This document shows positions 51,913 to 62,611 of a DNA stretch of 64,000 nt, piece by piece. The notes below the pieces were generated by a model. The model saw only the letters and a list, made by a program, of their open reading frames with translations. It had not been told where the DNA came from and made no database searches. The stretch comes from Proteus columbae (GTDB lineage Bacteria; Pseudomonadota; Gammaproteobacteria; Enterobacterales; Enterobacteriaceae): positions 62,387 through 126,386 of the forward strand of contig NZ_NGVR01000009.1 in assembly GCF_002777965.1 (NCBI RefSeq). The letters are read 5' to 3'. The position numbers and the translations under genes are program-made. Numbering within the stretch: position 1 is the stretch's first letter; every line of letters begins with the position of its first letter.

Positions 51913-53403
51913 ATGATACCCGTTATTGCCTTAGTAGGGCGCCCTAACGTGGGTAAATCCACGTTATTTAATCGACTAACACGCACAAGAGACGCATTAG
52001 TTGCCGATTTTCCAGGCCTCACCCGTGACCGTAAATATGGTCGAGCAGAGTTAGAAGGCGAAGAATTTATTATTATTGATACCGGTGGTATTGATGGTGC
52101 TGAAGAGGGTGTTGAAACCCATATGGCATCACAGTCGCTACAGGCTATTCAAGAAGCCGATATCGTACTGTTTTTAGTTGATGCCCGTGCGGGCTTGATG
52201 CCAGCAGACCAAGGTATTGCAAAACACCTTCGTGGTGTTGAGAAAAAAACGTATTTAGTTGCGAATAAAACTGACGGTATCGATATTGATACTGCATTAG
52301 CTGATTTTTATTCTTTAGGATTAGGTGAAATCTTCCCAATCGCTGCATCTCACGGTCGTGGTGTTGCTCAATTGATTGAACAAGCACTATTACCTATTAC
52401 GGGGAAAGTGGTGGAAGAAGAGCTAGAGCTGACTGAAGAAGAAGAAAATGCGGCTTATTGGGCTGCATTAGAAGCAGAACAAGAAGCGCAAGCGTTAGAA
52501 GAGGAAGAAGACGACTTCGATCCTTCTACATTACCAGTAAAATTAGCGATAGTTGGCCGTCCTAATGTCGGTAAATCAACGCTGACGAACCGTATGCTTG
52601 GTGAAGATCGTGTGGTTGTTTACGATATGCCGGGTACAACCCGTGACAGTATCTATATCCCAATGGAACGCGATGAGAAAGAATATATCATCATCGATAC
52701 AGCGGGTGTTCGTAAACGTGGTAAAGTAAAAGAAACAGTAGAAAAATTCTCTGTTATCAAAACATTACAAGCCATTGAAGACTCTAACGTTGCATTGCTA
52801 GTTATTGATGCTCGTGAAGGTATTTCAGATCAGGATCTTTCATTATTAGGTTATATCCTGAATGCAGGTCGTTCATTAGTCATTGCTGTCAATAAATGGG
52901 ATGGCATGACACAAGACGACCGAGAGCAAGTAAAAGCAATGCTTGATCTTAAACTGGGCTTTGTTGACTTTGCGCGAGTTCATTTTATTTCTGCATTACA
53001 TGGTAGTGGCGTTGGTAATCTTTTTGAATCAATTCAAGAAGCCTATGTCTGTGCAACGCGTCGCGTAGGAACTTCTATGCTAACTCGTATCATGAAGATG
53101 GCAGAAGATGATCATCAGCCACCGATTGTTCGCGGACGCCGTGTAAAAATGAAATATGCACACGCTGGTGGTTATAATCCACCTGTTGTCGTTATTCATG
53201 GCAATCAGGTAACTGATTTACCAGATAGCTATAAGCGCTATTTAATGAACTATTTCCGCCGTACTCTGCAAGTTATGGGTACGCCAATCCGCATTCAATT
53301 TAAAGAGGGTGAAAACCCTTATGCGGATAAGAAAAATAAATTAACCGTTTCTCAAATGCGTAAACGTAAGCGTTTAATGTCGCACTTGAAGAAATCGAAA
53401 TAA
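51913..53403 (+). CDS. der: Double-domain GTPase Der (EngA)
   Basis: Essential GTPase of 496 residues for 50S ribosome maturation. Two G domains each have a P-loop ([16 protein letters not shown] and [16 protein letters not shown]), with DTGG and DTAG switches. An acidic linker (about 175-205) joins them, and a KH-like domain closes the protein. The ATG at 51913 ([11 protein letters not shown]) has GAGG nine bases upstream and matches E. coli; the ATG at 51898 would add five residues. Confidence 0.97.
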   Translation: MIPVIALVGRPNVGKSTLFNRLTRTRDALVADFPGLTRDRKYGRAELEGEEFIIIDTGGIDGAEEGVETHMASQSLQAIQEADIVLFLVDARAGLMPADQGIAKHLRGVEKKTYLVANKTDGIDIDTALADFYSLGLGEIFPIAASHGRGVAQLIEQALLPITGKVVEEELELTEEEENAAYWAALEAEQEAQALEEEEDDFDPSTLPVKLAIVGRPNVGKSTLTNRMLGEDRVVVYDMPGTTRDSIYIPMERDEKEYIIIDTAGVRKRGKVKETVEKFSVIKTLQAIEDSNVALLVIDAREGISDQDLSLLGYILNAGRSLVIAVNKWDGMTQDDREQVKAMLDLKLGFVDFARVHFISALHGSGVGNLFESIQEAYVCATRRVGTSMLTRIMKMAEDDHQPPIVRGRRVKMKYAHAGGYNPPVVVIHGNQVTDLPDSYKRYLMNYFRRTLQVMGTPIRIQFKEGENPYADKKNKLTVSQMRKRKRLMSHLKKSK

Positions 53404-53428
53404 GAAAACTAAATTTCTTATTTAAGTG

Positions 53429-53456
53429 AAAAGCCACATTTTTATGTGGCTTTTTT
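53429..53456 (+). terminator. der intrinsic terminator
   Basis: AAAAGCCACAT (53429-53439) pairs with ATGTGGCTTTT (53444-53454), followed by more T's. Its 24-base core recurs at 53983-54006 with one difference. Confidence 0.92.
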
Positions 53457-53591
53457 ATACCTACAATTTAAGTAGTTATTTTAATGACACTGCTGGCAGT
53501 GGTTTTTTATATTTCATAAAAAATTAATTTAATTTTTCAAATAATAATTTAAAATGCAATTGATTCCTATTCGCCTTAAAGAGCTATTACT

Positions 53592-53939
53592 TTGAAAAAA
53601 AAGATTATTATCACATCAATTTTTATGCTTTCTGCTTGTGCAACACCTGAAAAATGGGAAGCGAATACTACCACTCCATCTCCTTTAGATATTGCCAAAA
53701 ATATGTGTAACCAAGAAGCGAACAAGCAATATACCGTGAAATATGTGACGCCAAGTAAACCTGTGTTTGCACCGATGCGAATTAATGGGAAAGAGATCCC
53801 TAATGCAGGGATTGGGCCATCAGTTCCTTATGATGCTAATGAATGGTCGCGTAAAGATTATTTTAATACCTGCATGAGAGCCGAAGGATGGGAAAATAAA
53901 AATAAAGTCACAGGGTTACTGGCTTTTTTGTTTAATTGA
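53592..53939 (+). CDS. Small putative lipoprotein of unknown function
   Basis: A 115-residue protein that starts with TTG at 53592. KKKIIITSIFMLSAC is a short signal peptide with a lipobox ending at Cys16. The mature part has two cysteines (about 38 and 94, NMCNQEANK and FNTCMRAEGW) that could pair. I recognise no named family, although the CxxEA...CMxxxGW pattern is common in small enterobacterial lipoproteins. It lies between two near-identical terminators and is not part of the E. coli gene order here, so it may be an inserted gene. Confidence 0.75.
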   Translation: MKKKIIITSIFMLSACATPEKWEANTTTPSPLDIAKNMCNQEANKQYTVKYVTPSKPVFAPMRINGKEIPNAGIGPSVPYDANEWSRKDYFNTCMRAEGWENKNKVTGLLAFLFN

Positions 53940-53982
53940 TTTTAGAAAATATTTATCATTAATCTTCTAGTTATATTTCAGT

Positions 53983-54006
53983 AAAGCCACATTTTAATGT
54001 GGCTTT
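53983..54006. terminator. Terminator between small lipoprotein gene and hemF
   Basis: AAAGCCACATT (53983-53993) pairs with AATGTGGCTTT (53996-54006). The stem can serve both the lipoprotein gene and the convergent hemF. It is a 23-of-24 match to the der terminator. Confidence 0.82.
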
Positions 54007-54026
54007 ATCATCAATAAATTAAGTCG

Positions 54027-54941
<915 letters not shown>

Positions 54942-55068
54942 CTACAATTTTTATCATATTTATTAAAAATAGAACTCCATATTGTCTATGTTCTCATTTT
55001 CAAGTTGATTCATAAACCAAACAAGCGATAATAAATTCAGATTTATGTGACCGATAATGGGCAAAACC

Positions 55069-55506
55069 ATGGAAATACGTGTATTTCGCCAAGATGATTT
55101 TGAGGCAATTATTACACTTTGGGAGCGTTGCGATTTGATATCGCCTGATAACGATCCTGAAATTGATATTGAAAGAAAATTAAACCACTCACCCGATTTA
55201 TTTTTGATAGCAGAAGTGGCAGGTGAGATTGTGGGTAGTGTGATGGGAGGTTACGATGGTCATCGTGGCTCTTTATACTATTTAGGCGTTCACCCTGATT
55301 TTCGAGGAAGAGGCATTGCGAATGCATTGATCTCTCGATTAGAGAAAAAGCTGATTGCAAAAGGGTGTCCTCAAATTACATTAGTTGTGCCTGAAGAAAA
55401 TGATGCAACAATTTGTATGTTTGAGAAGTTATTGTATGAAGATCAAAACCAAGAAAGCACAACTTATACTAAACGATTAATTGTTGATCAGGATTTCGAT
55501 CTTTAA
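55069..55506 (+). CDS. ypeA: GNAT-family N-acetyltransferase YpeA
   Basis: Predicted acetyl-CoA-dependent acyltransferase of 145 residues with unknown substrate. The start [23 protein letters not shown] matches E. coli YpeA; an ATG at 55057 would add four residues. The acetyl-CoA-binding motif is in [20 protein letters not shown] short hairpin follows the stop, so it is probably transcribed apart from yfeY. Confidence 0.92.
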   Translation: MEIRVFRQDDFEAIITLWERCDLISPDNDPEIDIERKLNHSPDLFLIAEVAGEIVGSVMGGYDGHRGSLYYLGVHPDFRGRGIANALISRLEKKLIAKGCPQITLVVPEENDATICMFEKLLYEDQNQESTTYTKRLIVDQDFDL

Positions 55507-55842
55507 TTGTGTTTAAAGCCCCTGATATTTTTAGGGGTTGTTTCTCTTCCCTTTATATTTATCTCTTTTTTCTTTGTTCCTATTCTTACATTTGTACTTC
55601 TTATTTTATGCGTAAAATCTGATATTGCCTTTTCTGTGGAACAAAATGTTATGTTGATGGTCGTAACTAGGCTTTCTTTTCATGTGGTTATCTAAGATCA
55701 AATCAGTAAATATTTTGTTATGCTGACTTATCGCGACTGTTTTAGCCTGATGATTGAGGCGATACAAAGAGTAAGATAAGGTGTTCTTAATAACCTCAAT
55801 GTCTATTTTAATGTGTGACGAAAAAGTTTAACGGAGAAATAA
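55507..55842. other. Gap between ypeA and yfeY where yfeZ would be expected
   Basis: 336 bases. AGCCCCT (55517-55523) and AGGGGTT (55533-55539) form a weak terminator for ypeA. A hydrophobic 62-codon frame with a TTG start (55507-55695) overlaps this terminator and has no ribosome binding site, so I do not call it a gene. It could be a decayed piece of the membrane gene yfeZ, but I cannot show that. The yfeY promoter must also be here; no clear sigma-E box was found. Confidence 0.45.
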
Positions 55843-56439
55843 ATGATGCCTAAGTTTTGGTTACCCTTGTGTTTAAGCACAAGTGTTTTGCTATTAAGTG
55901 GCTGTTCATCCATGGGAGGAATGTCTTTTTCTGCACTAAATCCGATGAATTGGTTTTCAAGTGATACGTTAACAGTTTCTGCCAATGGATTAGGAAATAT
56001 TGCCAGCTCAACAAAAATAACAGAAAGTGAAATAAAAAATGAGTTAGGTGGTAGCTTTAATTATCGTGAAGGTATGGAGATGCAAGGTAGCGATATTATT
56101 GTTGTCGTCCAAGCGCTCGCAGATAATAAAGTTCAAGTGGCTTTCTATGGCAAAGAAAAAGGTACCGTTGAGAAAATAGAAGTCTTTGATGCCAAGGCAA
56201 CGACGGATTGGGGTACAACTATAGGTACACCATTTAAAGATATCTATAAAAAAGCATTTGGTGCGTGCAGCAAAGGCCCTAAAGATGAAAAACAGAGAAC
56301 CATTTTATGCCAATCCGCAGAAGCTAAATCGGTGAGTTATGTCTTTAGTGGTCAATGGGATGGTCCTGATGGATTAATGCCACCTGATGAAGTTTTATCT
56401 AATTGGACATTAACGCAAATTATTTGGCAGAACAAATAG
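55843..56439 (+). CDS. yfeY: Lipoprotein YfeY
   Basis: Lipoprotein of 198 residues with lipobox LLLSGC (Cys21). It resembles E. coli YfeY, described as an RpoE-regulated lipoprotein of unknown role, in blocks such as LTVSANGLGNIASST, EIKNELGGSFNYREGM and GPDGLMPPDEVLSNW. GGAG lies before the paired ATGs at 55843 and 55846. It precedes yfeX, as in E. coli. Confidence 0.88.
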   Translation: MMPKFWLPLCLSTSVLLLSGCSSMGGMSFSALNPMNWFSSDTLTVSANGLGNIASSTKITESEIKNELGGSFNYREGMEMQGSDIIVVVQALADNKVQVAFYGKEKGTVEKIEVFDAKATTDWGTTIGTPFKDIYKKAFGACSKGPKDEKQRTILCQSAEAKSVSYVFSGQWDGPDGLMPPDEVLSNWTLTQIIWQNK

Positions 56440-56592
56440 CCTTCACGCTATTCCTTATGCTATTCCTTATAAAACAAGGAAGATTTTATAATCAGACTGT
56501 CCGATTTTTGTTAAAAGGCAAATCTTCAGGAAAAAATATTCGATATAATCAACATCATTCTGGGTGTTTTGATTATTGATTAGGAAAGCAAT

Positions 56593-57489
56593 ATGTCTCA
56601 TGCACAAAGTGGCATTTTAGTCGCACATAGTAAATTTGGTCTTTTTATCGAAGCAATGGTTGTGGGTGAATTAGAGGCTCTGCGTGAAGGATGTCAGAAA
56701 TTCATGCAATCATTATCTGATTTACAAAAGCAATTTCCTGATGCATCACTAGGCGCAGTTGTTGCATTCGGCTCTGATCTTTGGAAAAAACTTTCTGATG
56801 AAAATAGCGCACCAGAACTGAAACCTTTTCGCCCTTTAGGTAAAGGTTTAGCGCCTGCAACACAGCGCGATCTTCTTATTCATATTCAATCTATGCGTCA
56901 TGATGTGAATTTCTCACTGGCACAAGCCGCAATTGCTGCTTTTGGTGATGCAATCAAAGTTGAAGAAGAAATTCATGGTTTCCGTTGGATAGATGAGCGC
57001 GATTTAAGTGGTTTCATCGATGGCACAGAAAATCCACAAGATGATGAGCGTTATGGTGTTGCACTAATTAATGACGGTGTTGATGCTGGTGGTAGTTATG
57101 TTTTAGTTCAACGTTATGAGCATAACCTGAAGAAATGGGCTCGTTTTAGTGAATCAGACCAAGAAAAAATGATCGGTCGCACTAAAAAAGACAGTGTTGA
57201 ACTTGATGAATCCGAGCGTAATGTGACATCTCACGTTTCTCGTGTTGTGATTGAAGAAGATGGTGAAGAACTAGCGATTTTACGTCACAGCCTGCCTTAC
57301 GGTACTGCAAGCGGTAAACATGGTTTATATTTCTTAGCTTACTGTGGTCGTTTATATAACATTGAGCAGCAACTATTGAGTATGTTTGGTGAATTAGACG
57401 GCAAACATGACGACCTATTACGTATGAGTAAACCTGTAACAGGGAGTTATTACTTCGCACCTTCTTATGAAGTATTAAAAGCACTGTAA
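56593..57489 (+). CDS. yfeX: Dye-decolourising haem peroxidase YfeX
   Basis: Cytoplasmic DyP-type peroxidase of 298 residues that uses H2O2; a role in iron recovery from haem has been proposed and disputed. It has the GxxDG motif in [13 protein letters not shown] and the proximal haem histidine in [10 protein letters not shown]. The distal arginine is in [17 protein letters not shown] precedes the start and a terminator follows. Confidence 0.95.
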   Translation: MSHAQSGILVAHSKFGLFIEAMVVGELEALREGCQKFMQSLSDLQKQFPDASLGAVVAFGSDLWKKLSDENSAPELKPFRPLGKGLAPATQRDLLIHIQSMRHDVNFSLAQAAIAAFGDAIKVEEEIHGFRWIDERDLSGFIDGTENPQDDERYGVALINDGVDAGGSYVLVQRYEHNLKKWARFSESDQEKMIGRTKKDSVELDESERNVTSHVSRVVIEEDGEELAILRHSLPYGTASGKHGLYFLAYCGRLYNIEQQLLSMFGELDGKHDDLLRMSKPVTGSYYFAPSYEVLKAL

Positions 57490-57522
57490 TCATTATCTGG
57501 TGTTAAATACGTTTTATTAATG

Positions 57523-57552
57523 AAATGCCTGCTTTAAAAGCGGGCATTTTTG
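57523..57552 (+). terminator. yfeX intrinsic terminator
   Basis: AAATGCCTGCTTT (57523-57535) pairs with AAAGCGGGCATTT (57537-57549) with one G-U pair, the innermost pairs opening as a loop, followed by T's. Confidence 0.85.
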
Positions 57553-57725
57553 TCTGAATTTTTTTCACATAAAGAGTAATTGATGTAAATTTAATTGATT
57601 AGACTGAGTTTCATTCGGTTTTAATAGCTTATGGTTATATCAAATAACAAAAGCTAACTACACTGTTATAAATAAAGTCGATAGAGTAACCATTAGAATA
57701 AAACTTACAATGATGGGTACTTTTG

Positions 57726-58745
57726 ATGAAGAAAAACACAATCAGAACCTTTGCATTACAAGCAACCGCAGCATTGTCTTTGGTTGTTAGTAGTTATGCG
57801 GGAGCAGCTCAATTACTTAATAGCTCTTACGATATCGCAAGAGAGCTATTCACACAGCTAAATAGTGATTTTAAAACGCAGTGGGATGCTCAACATCCTG
57901 ACAATAAAGTCACCATCAAACAATCTCATGCGGGTTCTTCTAAGCAAGCACTTGCCATATTGCAAGGTTTACCTGCGGATGTAGTGACCTATAACCAAGT
58001 CACTGATGTGCAAATTTTGCATGATAAAGGCAAATTAATTCCTGCTGATTGGCAACAACGTCTTCCTAATAATAGTTCACCTTATTATTCCACCATGGCG
58101 TATTTAGTACGCAAAGGAAATCCAAAGAACATCACTTCATGGGAAGATTTAACGCGTGAAGATGTCAAAGTGGTTTTCCCTAATCCTAAAACATCGGGTA
58201 ATGGTCGCTATACCTATTTAGCAGCGTGGGGAGCATTTGAAAAAGCTTATGGTAATAATGAGAAGACACAAGAAGCGATGAAGAAATTCCTCAAGAATGT
58301 TGAGGTATTTGATACAGGAGGTCGTGGTGCAACGACTTCTTTTATTGAACGTGGACTTGGAGATGTATTAATAAGCTTTGAATCTGAAGTTAATAATATT
58401 CGTCAACAATATGGTGAAGATGAATATCAAGTCATTGTGCCACCTGTTGATATTTTAGCTGAGTTTCCTGTCGCTTGGATTGATAAAAACGTTCAACGTA
58501 ATGACACCGAAGCATTGGCGAAAGCCTATCTAAATTATTTATACAGCCCTAGAGCACAAGAGATCATTACGCAATTTAATTATCGCGTAAATGATAAAGC
58601 GGTCATGGCTGAAAAAGTAGCACAATTCCCAACAACGTCACTATTTACGATTGAAGAGGTATTTGGTGACTGGAATAACGTGATGAAAACACATTTCACG
58701 ACAGATGGCATGCTTGATAAATTGTTAGCGCAAGGACGTCAATAA
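57726..58745 (+). CDS. cysP: Thiosulfate/sulfate-binding protein CysP
   Basis: Periplasmic receptor of 339 residues for the CysTWA importer. A signal peptide ends near SYAGA-AQ (about 27). Ligand-binding blocks include [31 protein letters not shown]-type residues, [20 protein letters not shown] and [13 protein letters not shown]. The ATG at 57726 follows an in-frame TTG that I rejected. The 170 bases upstream should hold CysB sites; none could be called with confidence. The stop overlaps cysT by one base. Confidence 0.96.
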   Translation: MKKNTIRTFALQATAALSLVVSSYAGAAQLLNSSYDIARELFTQLNSDFKTQWDAQHPDNKVTIKQSHAGSSKQALAILQGLPADVVTYNQVTDVQILHDKGKLIPADWQQRLPNNSSPYYSTMAYLVRKGNPKNITSWEDLTREDVKVVFPNPKTSGNGRYTYLAAWGAFEKAYGNNEKTQEAMKKFLKNVEVFDTGGRGATTSFIERGLGDVLISFESEVNNIRQQYGEDEYQVIVPPVDILAEFPVAWIDKNVQRNDTEALAKAYLNYLYSPRAQEIITQFNYRVNDKAVMAEKVAQFPTTSLFTIEEVFGDWNNVMKTHFTTDGMLDKLLAQGRQ

Positions 58746-59578
58746 TGTTTACCACAACCAGTAAACGGGTATTACCAGGATTTGGATTAAGTTTAGGTGG
58801 AACACTGTTTTATACCTGCTTGATCTTACTGTTACCAATGAGTGCGCTGGTTGTGCAACTTTCTGATATGAGTTGGTCTCAATATTGGGCAGTGATAACG
58901 CATCCTCAAATTGTGGCCGCTTATAAAGTCACGCTATTAGCAGCGGCAGTTGCCAGTATTTTTAATGCTATTTTCGGTATGTTGCTTGCGTGGATCATTA
59001 CTCGTTACCGTTTTCCGGGTAGACAACTACTCGATGGCTTAATGGATTTACCTTTCGCTTTACCTACGGCGGTTGCTGGCTTGACACTCGCAACTCTTTT
59101 TTCAACTCAAGGCTGGTACGGTTTTGTATTGGATAAATTTGATATCAAAGTCATTAATACATGGATTGGTATTGCCGTTGCTATGGCTTTTACCAGTTTA
59201 CCTTTTGTTGTAAGAACGGTTCAGCCAGTTCTTGAAGAGTTGGGCCCTGAGTATGAAGAAGCGGCTGAGACGCTAGGGGCGAGTCGTTGGCAGACTTTTC
59301 GTAAAGTTGTATTACCTGAGTTATCACCGGCACTAATAGCGGGAACCGCGCTCTCTTTTACGCGTAGTTTAGGTGAGTTTGGTGCGGTTATTTTTATTGC
59401 CGGCAATATTGCATGGCAAACAGAAGTCGTTTCTTTGATGATTTTTATTCGATTGCAAGAATTTGATTATCCTGCGGCAAGTGCAGTTGCTTCTGTAATT
59501 TTACTTGTTTCATTAGTCTTACTGTTTTCAATTAATGGATTACAAAGCCGATTTGGTCAACGATTGAGGGGGCATTGA
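58745..59578 (+). CDS. cysT: Sulfate/thiosulfate ABC permease CysT
   Basis: Inner-membrane permease of 277 residues (also called CysU). About six helices and the ABC-permease EAA loop EEYEEAAETLGASRWQTFRKVVLPEL, which contacts CysA. Starts within the cysP stop codon and ends overlapping cysW by one base, so the three are translationally coupled. Confidence 0.96.
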   Translation: MFTTTSKRVLPGFGLSLGGTLFYTCLILLLPMSALVVQLSDMSWSQYWAVITHPQIVAAYKVTLLAAAVASIFNAIFGMLLAWIITRYRFPGRQLLDGLMDLPFALPTAVAGLTLATLFSTQGWYGFVLDKFDIKVINTWIGIAVAMAFTSLPFVVRTVQPVLEELGPEYEEAAETLGASRWQTFRKVVLPELSPALIAGTALSFTRSLGEFGAVIFIAGNIAWQTEVVSLMIFIRLQEFDYPAASAVASVILLVSLVLLFSINGLQSRFGQRLRGH

Positions 59579-60420
59579 TGTCGGATATTATGCAACAACG
59601 TTCGGCATATCGTCGCCAAATTGATTGGGTAAAGTGGGGATTAATCCTTACAGGCGTTGTGTTATCCATTTTGTTTTTAGTTGTGCCTATTGCGTGGATC
59701 TTTATGACCGCGTTTTCAAAAGGCGTTGAAATATTTACTGAGAACTTATTAGACAGCGATATGTTACATGCTGTCTGGTTAACTGTACTCATCGCGCTAA
59801 TCACTGTACCTGTCAATATGTTGTTCGGTGTCAGTATGGCATGGCTTGTCACGCGCTTTCGTTTTCCTGGGCGCCAGTTATTAATGACACTGATTGATAT
59901 TCCATTTGCAGTGTCTCCAGTGGTTGCTGGATTACTTTATCTGCTTTTTTACGGTAGCAATGGCTGGGCTGGGCAGTGGTTATCGCAATTTGATATTCAA
60001 CTTATGTTCTCATGGCCGGGAATGGTATTAGTGACAGTGTTTGTCACTTGCCCTTTTGTAGTGAGAGAACTGGTGCCAGTGATGATGAGCCAAGGCAGCC
60101 AAGAAGATGAAGCAGCCGTGTTATTAGGAGCGAGTGGTTGGAAGATGTTTTGGCGAGTGACATTACCAAATATTCGCTGGGCATTGTTATATGGTGTGGT
60201 ATTAACTAATGCCAGAGCTATTGGTGAATTTGGTGCGGTTTCTGTGGTATCTGGTGCTATTCGTGGCGAAACCTATTCACTACCGTTACAAGTTGAATTA
60301 TTGCATCAAGATTACAATACCGTCGGTGCATTTACTGCGGCGGCATTACTTGCGATGATGGCAATTTTTACCTTAATGTTTAAAAGTGCTTTGCAATGGC
60401 ATTTAGCCCGTCAGCAATGA
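59578..60420 (+). CDS. cysW: Sulfate/thiosulfate ABC permease CysW
   Basis: Second permease, 280 residues, forming a heterodimer with CysT. About six helices and the EAA loop EDEAAVLLGASGWKMFWRVTLPNI. The ATG at 59578 overlaps the cysT TGA by one base; an upstream in-frame TTG is less likely. cysA follows after 32 bases. Confidence 0.95.
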   Translation: MSDIMQQRSAYRRQIDWVKWGLILTGVVLSILFLVVPIAWIFMTAFSKGVEIFTENLLDSDMLHAVWLTVLIALITVPVNMLFGVSMAWLVTRFRFPGRQLLMTLIDIPFAVSPVVAGLLYLLFYGSNGWAGQWLSQFDIQLMFSWPGMVLVTVFVTCPFVVRELVPVMMSQGSQEDEAAVLLGASGWKMFWRVTLPNIRWALLYGVVLTNARAIGEFGAVSVVSGAIRGETYSLPLQVELLHQDYNTVGAFTAAALLAMMAIFTLMFKSALQWHLARQQ

Positions 60421-60452
60421 ACATCATTATTTACACAAAGTAGAGGCAAAAT

Positions 60453-61541
60453 ATGAGTATTGAAATTAATAGTGTCACAAAATATTTTGATCGCACTGAA
60501 GTGTTGCATGATGTCACTCTTGATGTGGCTTCAGGTGAAATGGTGGCACTATTAGGGCCTTCCGGATCAGGTAAAACAACACTCTTGCGTATTATTGCAG
60601 GCCTTGAACATCAAACCCAAGGAAGTATTCGTTTCGAAGGGCAGGATGTTAGCCGATTACATGCGAGAGATCGCAAAGTTGGTTTTGTTTTTCAGCATTA
60701 TGCGCTGTTTCGCCATATGACTGTATTTGAGAATATCGCTTTTGGTTTAACGGTATTGCCTCGACGAGAGCGTCCTAACAAAGAAGCTATTCATAAAAAA
60801 GTGCAACAATTGTTAGAGATGATCCAATTGCCTCATTTAGCGCAACGTTATCCAGCACAATTATCTGGTGGGCAAAAACAGCGAGTCGCTTTAGCTAGAG
60901 CTTTGGCTGTTGAACCCCAAATTTTACTGCTTGATGAGCCTTTTGGCGCTTTAGATGCCAAAGTAAGAACAGAGTTGCGTCGTTGGTTACGTGAATTACA
61001 TGAAGAGCTTAAATTTACCAGTGTCTTTGTCACTCATGATCAACAAGAAGCGATGGAAGTGGCTGATCGCATTGTGATTATGGGAAATGGCAAAATAGAG
61101 CAAGTGGGGACACCACAAGAAGTGTGGCAATCACCAAAAAGTCGCTTTGTTTTAGAATTTTTAGGCGATGTGAACCACCTAAAAGGTGAAATTAATGGTG
61201 CTCAATTACAGATTGGGGGATATCACTTACCATTGTCTGTGACACCACTTTATCAAGGTTCAGTAGATGTGTTCTTACGTCCTTGGGAAATTGCATTAAG
61301 TGTATATGCCAATAGTGTTTGCCGATTACCCGTTAAAGTTATTGAGGTATCACCCAAAGGGCATTATTGGCAGATAATTTTACAGCCATTAGGATGGAGT
61401 GATATACCTATTACTGCGGTTTGGAATGATATTTCTTCTGCGCCAACAAAAGGAAATACCTATTATATGGGAGGTGCTCAAGCCCGTTTATATACGGAGG
61501 ATACTCCCTTAAATACGGTATCGTTAGCCTATACTGCCTAA
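60453..61541 (+). CDS. cysA: Sulfate/thiosulfate import ATPase CysA
   Basis: ATPase subunit of the importer, 362 residues. Walker [10 protein letters not shown], signature [15 protein letters not shown], Walker [14 protein letters not shown] and the switch histidine in VTHDQQEA are all present. The C-terminal part from about 240 ([11 protein letters not shown]) is the TOBE-type regulatory domain. A terminator separates it from cysM. Confidence 0.96.
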   Translation: MSIEINSVTKYFDRTEVLHDVTLDVASGEMVALLGPSGSGKTTLLRIIAGLEHQTQGSIRFEGQDVSRLHARDRKVGFVFQHYALFRHMTVFENIAFGLTVLPRRERPNKEAIHKKVQQLLEMIQLPHLAQRYPAQLSGGQKQRVALARALAVEPQILLLDEPFGALDAKVRTELRRWLRELHEELKFTSVFVTHDQQEAMEVADRIVIMGNGKIEQVGTPQEVWQSPKSRFVLEFLGDVNHLKGEINGAQLQIGGYHLPLSVTPLYQGSVDVFLRPWEIALSVYANSVCRLPVKVIEVSPKGHYWQIILQPLGWSDIPITAVWNDISSAPTKGNTYYMGGAQARLYTEDTPLNTVSLAYTA

Positions 61542-61573
61542 TTATTAATCTATCAATTAATTTTACTATTTTT

Positions 61574-61604
61574 CACCCATGCTTATTTCTGGCATGGGTG
61601 TTTT
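61574..61604 (+). terminator. Terminator after cysA
   Basis: CACCCATGC (61574-61582) pairs with GCATGGGTG (61592-61600), followed by TTTT. It separates cysPTWA from cysM, which may be reached by readthrough or its own promoter. Confidence 0.85.
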
Positions 61605-61714
61605 GGTTTCTATAAAAGCGAAGAGACTTATCGAATTACGTTAATATTATTGCGTTAATAAGTTAAATGTGATTTCTTCATTAATACAGACAAACAAATG
61701 AGCAGGAACTTATT

Positions 61715-62611
61715 GTGGCAGGGTTAGAACAATTTATTGGTAATACACCATTAGTAAAACTACAACGACTTACACAAGAGGTGGACGCTGAAATCTGGGT
61801 TAAGCTTGAAGGCAATAATCCCGCAGGTTCAGTAAAAGACAGAGCTGCATTATCGATGATTGAACAAGCAGAATTACGCGGTGAAATAAAACCGGGTGAT
61901 ACGTTGATTGAAGCAACCAGTGGTAATACGGGTATTGCCTTAGCGATGATTGCAGCGGTAAAAGGTTACCGTTTAAAGTTGTTAATGCCTGAGAATATGA
62001 GTAAAGAGCGTCAAGCATCAATGCAAGCTTATGGTGCAGAATTGATTCTAGTTAGTCGTGAAGTTGGTATGGAAGGTGCGCGAGATCTCGCGCAACAGAT
62101 GGAACAACAGGGCGAAGGTAAGGTATTAGACCAATTTAATAACCCAGATAATCCAAGAGCTCATTTTATTTCTACTGGTCCTGAAATTTGGCAACAAACA
62201 CAAGGTCGTATTACTCATTTTGTTTCGAGTATGGGAACAACAGGCACAATTACGGGTGTGGGAAGTTACTTAAAAACACAATCTGATAGTGTGCAAGTGA
62301 TAGGTCTTCAGCCTGAAGAAAAAAGTCAAATTCCGGGTATTCGTCGTTGGTCACCTGCTTACTTGCCAGGTATCTTTAAAAAAGAGCTGGTGGATAGTGT
62401 GATAGATATGTCACAAACAGAAGCAGAATCAACGATGCGCCTTTTAGCAAGTCAAGAGGGTATCTTCTGTGGCGTAAGTTCTGGAGGGGCTGTTGCTGGC
62501 GCTCTGCGCGTTGCAAAAGAGAATCCCGGTGCGGTGATTGTTGCGATTGTGTGTGATAGGGGGGATCGTTATTTATCTACGGGCGTTTTCTCGTCATACT
62601 TCAAGTTGTAG
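61715..62611 (+). CDS. cysM: Cysteine synthase B, C-terminus supplied by an ERIC element
   Basis: PLP enzyme of 298 residues that makes cysteine, or S-sulfocysteine from thiosulfate, from O-acetylserine. This fits its place next to the thiosulfate importer. PLP binds Lys41 in NNPAGSVKDRAALSM, and EATSGNTGIALAM and SSMGTTGTITGV are cofactor and substrate motifs. The start is a GTG at 61715 with AGGA upstream. After LSTGVF the sequence enters a repeat: the last six residues, SSYFKL, and the stop come from the ERIC element at 62590. E. coli CysM ends about eleven residues beyond GVF. The catalytic core is intact, so the enzyme probably works. Confidence 0.94.
   Translation: MAGLEQFIGNTPLVKLQRLTQEVDAEIWVKLEGNNPAGSVKDRAALSMIEQAELRGEIKPGDTLIEATSGNTGIALAMIAAVKGYRLKLLMPENMSKERQASMQAYGAELILVSREVGMEGARDLAQQMEQQGEGKVLDQFNNPDNPRAHFISTGPEIWQQTQGRITHFVSSMGTTGTITGVGSYLKTQSDSVQVIGLQPEEKSQIPGIRRWSPAYLPGIFKKELVDSVIDMSQTEAESTMRLLASQEGIFCGVSSGGAVAGALRVAKENPGAVIVAIVCDRGDRYLSTGVFSSYFKL

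Noticed and set aside
55507-55695. 62-codon hydrophobic frame after ypeA
   Set aside because: TTG start, overlaps the ypeA terminator stem and has no ribosome binding site. Kept only as a remark about a possible yfeZ remnant.
55696-55842. Sigma-E promoter before yfeY
   Set aside because: E. coli yfeY is sigma-E dependent, but no GGAACTT-N16-TCAAA-like pair was found here.
57552-57725. CysB binding site upstream of cysP
   Set aside because: CysB control is expected, and a GGTTATATCAAATAAC stretch looks suggestive, but the CysB consensus is too loose to call by eye.
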